Shown here: positions 55,921-64,000 of the stretch, piece after piece
Layout: every line of letters begins with the position of its first letter
Numbering within the stretch: the first letter of the stretch is position 1
Assembly: GCF_026151205.1 (NCBI RefSeq)
Contig: NC_087074.1
Location: 8,101,726 to 8,165,725, forward strand
Length of the DNA: 64,000 nucleotides
Direction: 5' to 3'
Source: Bolinopsis microptera
Taxonomy: Eukaryota; Ctenophora; Tentaculata; Lobata; Bolinopsidae
Position numbers and translations under genes: made by a program
Notes under the pieces: model-generated
The model's database searches: none
The model's input: only the letters and a program-made list of their open reading frames with translations
What the model was told of the DNA's origin: nothing

Positions 55921-56326
55921 GTTTTCAACTGGGAAGTAATAATTAGGATTAGTTTGATTAATATTGATATCATTGTATCACCGAGGGGTAATATTGGGGA
56001 ACTCATTAACAGAATAATTGCACAATATTTTGAAATGCGAGCTAATATTGCTTCTTAGTTCATTTTTCCATATAGATTTATTCATGATACGATTAAAACA
56101 CCAAAATATTAGAAACATTCACACACATTAAAAATAAATCATTAACATTTCACAATAATTGATAAATTTCGATACAACAAATTATGCATAATTAATCTTT
56201 ACTGAAACATGCAGAAACCTTTTCTCAAAAACTGATAAAAAACATAAAAATATTAAACTGTATAAAAAGGTCTTGAAAATTGGCAAATAATCATTTTAAT
56301 CGAGTCCAGTTGTTGGAGTTCTTTCT
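55921..56326. promoter_or_regulatory. Spacer between CREG-like and CacyBP-like genes
   Basis: 406 bp, AT-rich, expected to carry the CREG-like 3' end and the CacyBP-like promoter. No motif is strong enough to name. Confidence 0.35.
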
Positions 56327-56965
56327 CTACATCCATGATGGCTGTTTGTAACTGAGATATTCCGTAACATTCAGATGTTTTGTGGCTCCTCCAAAGTAAT
56401 CAATCACGTAGATATTCTTTATGTTCAATTTGTAGAACGTGAATCCATGTCCGATAGGCCAGTCCTTTGTATCAGGATGCCGTGCAAATATCCCATATTT
56501 AGCCCACGCCACCTCATCAACGTCAGTAACCTTCTCCATCAGGCCAGACAACATGGCTTTACCGCAAGTTGGACTGTCGTTGTCAATACCTTGCTCCTTG
56601 CAGTAGTGTGTGAACCCAGCGCTGTATGTGAATGTTACTCTTGGGTCCTTTAAGAAATCGTGTGTAAGAGTAGACATCGGAGAATCGTAGATGATAGGAA
56701 TCCCAGTGCTGAGGGTCTCATTGTACAGCCCATCCGCAACATCCTTGTTCTGAGCAAAGGGGTAACCATCCATAAAGGAGGAGTGAGTAGAGACAATGCT
56801 GACATTGGTGTACTTTACCATCCATCGAGCATTTCCCACCAGGTCCTTGTAATCTGGAGGTGCAGGTTCATGGAATGCAGTGGTACAGCTCAACAAGGCT
56901 AGTAACACCACGAGTTGTAGGTTTAGAGGTCGCATTTTCAGAGGTGATTTTAGTAATGAGATCAT
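56327..56965 (-). CDS. CREG-like secreted glycoprotein
   Basis: Up to 212 residues, intronless. The more likely start is the second Met (residue 11, MRPLNLQL), directly followed by a signal peptide with core VVLLALLSC and predicted cleavage near TTAF. The mature part aligns with the cellular repressor of E1A-stimulated genes family: ARWMVKYTNVSIVST, DGYPFAQNKDVADG, PIIYDSPMSTLTHDFLKDPR, LSGLMEKV, HPDTKDWPIGHGFTFYKLNI and IYVIDYFGGA. These proteins have a flavin-reductase-like split barrel and act as secreted or lysosomal glycoproteins in growth control and lysosome biogenesis (established for CREG1). N-glycosylation sequons occur in YTNVS, LYNETL and LNVTEY. Length fits CREG1 (220). Whether it is CREG1 or CREG2 orthologue cannot be said. 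Confidence 0.9.
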   Translation of the reverse strand: MISLLKSPLKMRPLNLQLVVLLALLSCTTAFHEPAPPDYKDLVGNARWMVKYTNVSIVSTHSSFMDGYPFAQNKDVADGLYNETLSTGIPIIYDSPMSTLTHDFLKDPRVTFTYSAGFTHYCKEQGIDNDSPTCGKAMLSGLMEKVTDVDEVAWAKYGIFARHPDTKDWPIGHGFTFYKLNIKNIYVIDYFGGATKHLNVTEYLSYKQPSWM

Positions 56966-57627
56966 GACGTTGTCATATCAATCCTGAGCGAAGTTGGCTG
57001 TTAGTAAGTTACATTTCATGCTCTCTTTTTTATAATGATGAGAGGAGTCTTTAAATATTTAAGTTGTTTGAGCATTGACTGTTTTGTTTATGAGCATGAC
57101 AATGATTGGATTTTAAAAATTTTACCCTTAGATACAACGAAACACTCTGTATGTTAAAATATTAGAGTAAAAATAATTGAAATTAAAAGAAGTCAACTGT
57201 CTGGATTGGATGCAAGGTTAGTAAGGATACAAATATAGATCATATAATAATTTACAACTGCATTCACCAATTCAAGAACTTCTCCTTTGACTATCAAAAA
57301 AATGAATATTAAAAAGCAGAAATCCACTTTTAAAAAACTATCTAAAAAATATGAATCATTCCATAGTAAATAAAATATTATAATTACATGCATGGATGAT
57401 AGATAAGATCCACGCAAAACGTTAAAACTTTTAAAAACCCGAAACAAAACTCCAAAAACAAAATTCTGACTTCTAATGCATAATCATTATTGTAAGGCGA
57501 AAAACAGCATTAGAATAAGTTAAGATAGCTGGTTGATTAAACAGGTGAACAGTTCTGCACGAAATGTTTATCTGCATTTTATAGTAAACAGCTATAATCG
57601 ATTTTGCTGTAAAAGTTGATGAGCCAT
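56966..57627. other. Spacer between paralogue 1 and CREG-like gene
   Basis: 662 bp, AT-rich. The open frame 57193-57447 (minus) is Phe- and Ile-rich without family features and I do not call it a gene. The CREG-like promoter should lie near 56970-57200. Confidence 0.45.
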
Positions 57628-59952
57628 CTAGCTGTAGTGCAAATTGTTTATAAACTTCTTGACATTTTCAATGATTGTTTTGTTGTTCTGGTCCTCCAAC
57701 AGGCCCAGACAAGGTGAAACTAAGTCCTCTAAATGATACAAGACAGTGTCACATTGTTCTTTACAAGGAATGGAGATAAGGAATTGAGTAATTCTTATCA
57801 GCATAGATATTTTATAGTTTAATTTTCTTTCGAAGACTTCTTTTATTTCAGCTAAAACATATTTCAGGACTTGTTCCTTCATTTCCTCCAGAGTTGCTAC
57901 TTTAGTATTCTCTTCTGTTTCTGACAGAGCCTCGAAAAGATCCTTTATGAGTTCATCTGGACCATGTTCTGTAATATACCAAATATGGGGTAACACACTT
58001 GATTTGAAGCAGTTTACTTTTGCCATCTTTTTAATCATAAACGGTCCAGGATAAGGTAACTCTATCGGAATCTTGCCCTCCTGGATTTCCGTAAAGTTAC
58101 GGTGAAAATGATCATCCAGTGACTTGAACTTTGTATCCTCTGTGAACTTACAGGATATACCAAGCGCAGTTATCACAAAGGCAATCGTCTGCATTGTCTT
58201 TTCCTTTCCATTTTTCCGAGCCAATTCTTCACCATTTGGACAGATAATATAACTCCCGTATAGGGCGAGAAGGGTATTGTATAGTCCCTTCCCGAAATGT
58301 GAAAATCCGCCTGTCTCAGGTACCTTGAGAATAACAAAATACAGTTCAAAGAAGAGTTCATTCAATTCACAGACATGGTGAAGATGATCACGAAGTTTAG
58401 CCAGTAACGGCATCAATCCATGGTCGATGAGATGCTTTACTTCTTTCTTATTCCCTCTCTTGACAGCCTGGGAACAAATTGTGGCTACGATTTGAGCTCT
58501 GTCTAAATGATTGGAAGCATCTTCATTGAATGATTTAAGAATTGGGAACAGAGCGGGAGCAATCACTGTTCTATCTGGTTCGACAAAAATCATCTTGCTG
58601 ATTGTATAATAACAATTATGAACGAGTCCATAAGCACTTCTTTTGAAATCATCATCTCGAAGTATGAAACGTATGATAGGAACTAGTTCTTTTATTACTC
58701 CATGTTCTGTCACGGTCTTTAAGTCAAGGTTAACTAGTTCCCTATTTTTTGCATATTCTGTCACCGTCTTGCAATGAATACGTGTGTTTAGTCTATCGAT
58801 AAGTATCGACAAAAGTTGTACAGCTTCTTCAAGAGCTGCAATAGCTGCAATTTTATCTAGAGATTTGTGCTTTGTCAGATCAGTAGTACAATTTTCGATG
58901 ATCTTAAGAACTTCTTCAGTAAGTATCGGCACGTCACATTTGTTCAAGATATCTGATTTTGCCTCCACAACTGATGAAATAGATTGACAAAGTAAAGTCC
59001 AAATGAAAACTACATCTTCCATTGGCACGTCATCTTTCAATTTTTGACATTTGCTTAAAACTTTGGTAGCATAGGGCACCATTCCCAATTTGAAAATTTC
59101 TAGCATTAAATCTTCGGAATCTTGAAGAAGAGAAATGTTGTGAATCAATTTAACACCTGCTTGTAGGACTTCGAAACTGATGTTCTTCCCTCCCACCATA
59201 TCTTTAAATTGTACAGCAAACGGAAGAATTAGCTTTGCAAACTTGATATCTTTTTTTCTGATTAAAAGCTGCTTTAGTATGTTTGCACACATAACTTGTG
59301 CCAACTCAGAGCCCCTTTTAAACACTATTTGAAAAGCTTGAATAAAGTTATTTTTTGAAACAAATAAACCAACACTTTCTTCGTTTCCATAGAAAGAAAT
59401 GGATTCAACAACACGTAATACTAATAACATTATCTTATCAGTATCACCCTTTTCCAGACGTTTCCAGTGCTTTTTAGCAAAGACGATTTGACTGAAAATG
59501 ACGCCTAGTACCTCCCGGTCATCACAAAATGGTGATTCAAAAATATTCTTCAAAACAGTGATCAATTTCATCCATTCATCTTTGGCGAGATGGCTATTAA
59601 TTAGCTGATGCATTCCCTTGAAGTTTTCTTTATCATTAAAGTAGCCAGGTGTGGAAAAAGGAGACGAAGTCAAGGCATCGCATAGAGGAGATACACCTGA
59701 AATATAGCACCATTAATAATAATTCATCTTAATCCGGCCAAGAAATAGATATTTTCTAAAGATGTCTGCAGTTAAAATTTATTGCAATTCGGCAATGATA
59801 AGGGTACTTCAAATAACAGTCCTAACAGCTTGGAAAACTTAAAACATCTTGACATAATATCGCTACTTTAAGCCTTGAAGATAAGACAACAAATACTTAG
59901 GAATTAAAACATCCTATAAACTACCTTCTTGAAGATTTGAATGATGCCCCAT
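57628..59952 (-). CDS. Unknown two-exon protein, helical-repeat-like (paralogue 1)
   Basis: Exon 1 is 59925-59952 (MGHHSNLQE), exon 2 is 57628-59696; the acceptor is TATATTTCAG. Together they give 698 residues. I do not recognise the family. The sequence is rich in Leu, Ile and Lys, with repeated helix-pair patterns, short conserved breaks and no signal peptide or membrane segment, which suggests an ARM/HEAT-like alpha-solenoid in the cytoplasm. This is inference. A C-terminal block of about 170 residues (from PIELPYPGPFMIKKMAKVN to the end NNLHYS) is nearly identical to the gene at 61643, while the middle differs more. Exon structure, splice sites and leader are also shared with that gene, so they arose by duplication. 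Both genes being open over 2 kb argues for function. Confidence 0.8.
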
Positions 59953-60075
59953 TCTTTTACCCTTTTACTATCAACGACTTTATACCACACAGTTCATGCA
60001 GCTGAGATGAATTGAAACTAAATGAATGAACAACAAATAACACCACTTGAATATAATATATTATATTATTATATA

Positions 60076-60915
60076 CAGGATGGGCCAAAAGTCAGTGGGC
60101 ATACGTTGGCCTTAATAGCTCAGTCACTGAGTGCCCAATTGAAATAATTCTTTCTGGCATGACTTACTACCACCACTGGTTCGAGGAATTTGTCAAATCG
60201 AAAAATATTAGAGTTCATTTTTTTCAAATGAAGGTTCATTTTTGCATTTATTTGATAGTGTGGATAGTGGGATTGAGCTAAAATTTAATTGAATTGTGTT
60301 TGGCCATTCGAATTACATTTGTCCTCAAAAAAATTAGAACTGTAGCTTCTCTGATGACCGAGATATGAAGCAAAACGAGTTTATTCATTACGTGTGATCA
60401 GGTGATTGGCTTACCTAATCACGTGATTAAGTGACCCCGTTATTATGGGAATTGTTAGGAGTGCCCAATTAAGGTGTCGTGTCACGGTGTCACATAATCA
60501 GTATCACCCAGTCAATTTTGTTAACGAGATACAGAAAATAACTTCGTCATTTCTAATCCGTTTTGCCTCATGTTTTTTAAGTCTCATGTTCTTTAAGCGG
60601 GCAATTCCAGTCCAAACCCTGGAAACATGACATAAAAGATTCGTTTTTCCTTGTTTGAATGAAAAGCACTAATATGCAACATTTAATAATCTACCGTCTC
60701 TGAAAAAATTAGGCGTTCAGCATGTTCAGAGAATACAATATAGGTGTTTTAATATTGAATGGGCGTGGTCTAAAATATTCGAATTTTCAAATTATGACGA
60801 CGGAACCCTCGAACCAGTAAGTACAGTGTGCCATCTGCAGGAAAACAGCTCTCGAATATAAAACACGCGGAGCTATTAAGGCCAACGTATGCCCACTGAC
60901 TTTTGGCCCACCCTG
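60076..60915. mobile_element. Complete mariner-like MITE with 47-bp terminal inverted repeats (840 bp)
   Basis: The left end CAGGATGGGCCAAAAGTCAG and the right end, whose complement reads CAGGGTGGGCCAAAAGTCAG, continue as near-perfect inverted repeats for about 47 bp, to GAGCTATTAAGG. TA stands outside each end, inside TATATA runs. These ends and the TA target are typical of Tc1/mariner elements. No transposase frame is present. It lies between the two helical-repeat paralogues. A shortened copy lies at about 4742-5078. Confidence 0.82.
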
Positions 60916-61642
60916 TATATATATATTATATCGAAAGGAAGATCTGTCTTCCGAAGGCCAATGAAATGGTGATATACATCACTAATCACAATCATAGAAC
61001 AGTCAACATATTCTTAGAACAATGAATTTTGAGTTTGCGTGGAGCTTGTGTTTTTATTCATAACAGGATTATAGGATCCTAATTGCTTAATTGAGATATT
61101 GTTTGTAAAATATGCCGGGAAAGTGTCAGAAAGATTTTACTGAGATGAAATGAGTTTGAGAGTCACAAAACAATTGTTGGATTGAATAAATTAAAATACA
61201 GTAATAAGTTAACAAAACAAAATATTATTTATAATATAAGCTTATAAGTAAAAGTGATAAAAAATGAGTGAAAAGTATAAAGTTAGTTTTAAAAATACTG
61301 ATTTCATTTGAGTAGGTACCTCATATTTATAAATAAACATCAAAATATAAAGAATCGACATCATATTTTGCCAAAAACGACTGGAAAGTATGGCCTACTA
61401 TACGCTGTTATTCAATACTCTTATAATTTAATAATTAAATAATGTTCAATAAATGTGAAATGAATTTGTCAAAATAGGCAAGATTCGCATCTCTCGTCAA
61501 GAATTTATGCTGAAGTTAAGAACAGCTTCCACAAAAAATTCAGGAGGCTCAAATAGACTTAAGAGTTAAGAATCATAACACTTAAAATCAATCATAACTA
61601 ATGACTGTAATCTTAGAAGAGAAATTGATTCAACTTATAAGC

Positions 61643-63847
61643 CTAACTGTAGTGCAAATTGTTTATAAACTTCTTGACATTTTCAATGATTATTTTGTCG
61701 TTCTGGTCCTCCAACAGGCCCAGACATGGTGAAACTAAGTCTTCTAGGTGATACAACACCGTGTCACCTTGCTCATTGCAGGGGATAGAGGTGAGGAATC
61801 CGGTAATTCTTATCAGCATAGATCTTTTGTATTTTAATTTCCTCTCAAAGACTTCTTTTATTTCAACTAAAACATAAGTCTTCAGGACTTGTTCCTTCAT
61901 TTCCTCCAGAGTCGCTACTTTAGTTTTCTCTTTTGCTCGTGGCAGTGCCTCAAAAAGATCCTTTATGAGTTCATCTGGACCATGTTCTGTAATATACCAA
62001 ATATGGGGTAACACACTTGATTTGAAGCAGTTTACTTTTGCCATCTTTTTAATCATAAAAGATCCAGGATACGGTAACTCTATCGGAATCTTGCCCTCCT
62101 GGATTTTTGTAAAGTTATGATGGAAATGATCATCCAGTGACTTGAATCTATCATCATCAGTACACATGCTTGAAATACCAAGCGCCACTATCACATAGGC
62201 AAGCTTTATCTCCTTTCTTTCATTTTCTTTCAGATCCTCCTGTCCACAATTTGAATTAAGACAGCAAATAATACTCCAATATTTAGAGATTAGGGTATCG
62301 TAGAGCCTCTTTTCGAAATGAGAAAATTCTTCAGTCTCAGGTACCTTGAGGATCACAGAATACAGAGCTGAAACAAGTTCAAATAATTCACGGACAATTT
62401 CAAGATGAACCCCAAGTTTAGCCAATAATGGCATCAATCCACGGTTTATAAGGTGCTTTACTTCTTTTTTATTCCCTCTCAAAACAGCATGATAACAAAT
62501 AGTTGATATCAAAGTAGCTTCGCTCGAATAATATAATGGATCCTCATTGAAAGAATTAAGAATTGTGAGCAGAGCAGGCGCAATTACTCTTACATCAGGT
62601 TCAATAAACATCATCCAGCTGGTTAACAAGTAACAATTATGAATCAATCCGCGATGACTACGTTTAAGATCATTGTCTCGAAGTATGAGCAGCATGACAG
62701 GAACTAGTTCTTTAATTATCCCGTATTTTACTACGGTCTTCAAATCAGGTGTTGTGACTAGGTGATCAGTATATAGCACTAAAACTCGTACAGCACTGTC
62801 AACGGCATTAATTTTTAGAGATTTGTGCTCTGTCAGATTAATTGTGCACTTTCTGATGATCTTAAGGACGGCTTCAGTAAGGATTGGCACGTCACATTTG
62901 TTGAAGATATCTGACTTTGCCTTTATGACCGCTGCTGAAATGGTGTCACAAACCGAGTTCCAAATTAGAATTACACGTTCTATTGGCACATCTTCTTTAA
63001 ATTTTTGACATTTGCTGAAAACTTGGATAGCATAGGGCACTATCCCCGATTTGAAAATTCCTAGCATAAAATCTTCGGACCCGTGAAGAAGAGAAAGGTT
63101 GTGGATCAATGTAACACCTGCTTGTAGAATTTTAAAACTGATGTTCTTCTCTCCTCCCACTATATCTTTAGATTGTACAATGACTGGAAGAATTAGCTGC
63201 ACATACTTAACATCATTCTTTCTGCATAAAAGCTGCCCGAGTATATTAATACAAATAACTTTTTGCAACTCAGTGCACCGTTTAAAAAGGTTCTTTAAAG
63301 CCTGGATGCCGTGATTTTCTGAGAAACATAAAGCTACACTTTCTTCGTTTCCATGGAAAGTAATGGCTTCAACGATACATAAAAATAATCTCAAATGATC
63401 GGGATTACCTTTTTCCAAAAGTTTCCAGTGCTTTTTATGAAATACGATTTGACTGAAAACGTTGCCTAGTACATCCTTGTCACCACGGAATGGAGATGTA
63501 AAGATATTTCCCAAAACAATGTCCAATTTAATCCATTCATCGTTGGCAAGATAGCTATTTATTAGCTGATGCATTCCCTTGAAGTTTTCTTTGCTGTTGA
63601 AGTAGTCAGACTCGGAAAAGGGGGACAATATCAAGGCATCACACAGTTGGGAGATAACACCTGAAATATAGCACCATTATAGAAATAGTGATCTAAATAG
63701 TCTTATTTCTTTATTTATTGTGGATAACGGTTGTTTCAGCACGGAAAACTTAAAAAGTTTTGATAATAATACTACTGAAGGCTTTTACAACAAATACTTG
63801 GGTGTTAACACATCCTGCTTACTACCTTCTAGAACAGCTGAATCCAT
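61643..63847 (-). CDS. Unknown two-exon protein, helical-repeat-like (paralogue 2)
   Basis: Exon 1 is 63826-63847 (MDSAVLE), exon 2 is 61643 to about 63661, with the same TATATTTCAG acceptor as paralogue 1. The product is about 679 residues. Front-end blocks are shared with paralogue 1 (KENFKGMHQLINS, FSQIVF, KKHWKLLEKG), the middle is more diverged with small indels, and the last 170 residues are almost the same. Function is unknown. Helix-rich, ARM/HEAT-like composition is my reading by eye. The upstream 50 bp, including GTTCATGCAGCTG, also match upstream of paralogue 1, so the promoter was duplicated as well. The gene runs from near the right edge of the window, and further copies may lie beyond it. 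Confidence 0.8.
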
Positions 63848-64000
63848 TCTTTTACTATCCGTTCAAGTCGTTACCGTTCAGTTCATGCAGCTGCAATAAA
63901 TTGAAACTAAATTAAATACCACAAATAACAAATTCATTCTACTTTTCGAAGGGCAAATGAAAATAATATTGTGATATGTCACCTTCATAGAACTATAAAG

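Noticed and set aside
57193-57447. 84-residue minus-strand frame rich in Phe and Ile
   Set aside because: AT-rich spacer between two genes gives such frames by chance; no signal peptide with mature domain or family match was seen.

Overview
The window is nuclear DNA from an animal. Genes carry many GT-AG introns, there is a Penelope-like reverse transcriptase relic, an RTE-type LINE, several families of non-autonomous DNA transposons, and an interstitial array related to the animal telomere hexamer. Base composition is AT-rich. Four divergent rhodopsin-class GPCRs in 40 kb and a many-exon midasin gene fit an early-branching or marine invertebrate such as a cnidarian, but the species cannot be fixed from the sequence.

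The backbone is one very large minus-strand gene, midasin (MDN1/Rea1), the AAA+ ATPase of 60S ribosome assembly. I could trace 42 exons from a start codon at 54471 down to 10904. They cover the N-terminal region and all six AAA domains, about 2,078 codons. Every exon junction keeps frame except exon 32, where one extra G breaks the AAA5 Walker A motif. The linker, acidic region and MIDAS domain are not in the window.

Midasin introns hold most of the other content. The intron at 42048-46639 contains a plus-strand GPCR (44791-45807). The intron at 30747-40055 contains an RTE-like LINE (about 32.9-36.35 kb), a small G-rich MITE and another plus-strand GPCR (38112-39182). The intron at 21954-28780 contains a same-strand GPCR (24642-25922) and a tRNA-like foldback repeat. 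The intron at 12722-16147 contains the Penelope-like relic and a poly-G-ended MITE. Intron 1 (51398-54354) contains the CCCTGA/CCCTAA array. Small introns at 28948-29568 and 50763-51286 are largely made of hAT-like MITEs.

Left of midasin (1-10.9 kb): a 1.37-kb near-perfect palindromic element with poly-G ends and TTAA flanks, a mariner-like MITE, and an eight-exon plus-strand GPCR (5226-8895) that I assembled from splice sites. Right of midasin (54.9-64 kb), all on the minus strand: an intronless CacyBP/SIP-like co-chaperone with an unusual Gly-Met-Pro repeat tail, an intronless secreted CREG-like protein, and two paralogous two-exon helical-repeat-like genes of unknown function separated by a complete 840-bp mariner-like MITE.

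The genes do not form an operon or one pathway. Midasin and the ribosome-linked backbone are housekeeping. The GPCRs look like a local lineage-specific family, three of them sharing a TM3 signature, that sits in and beside midasin introns.
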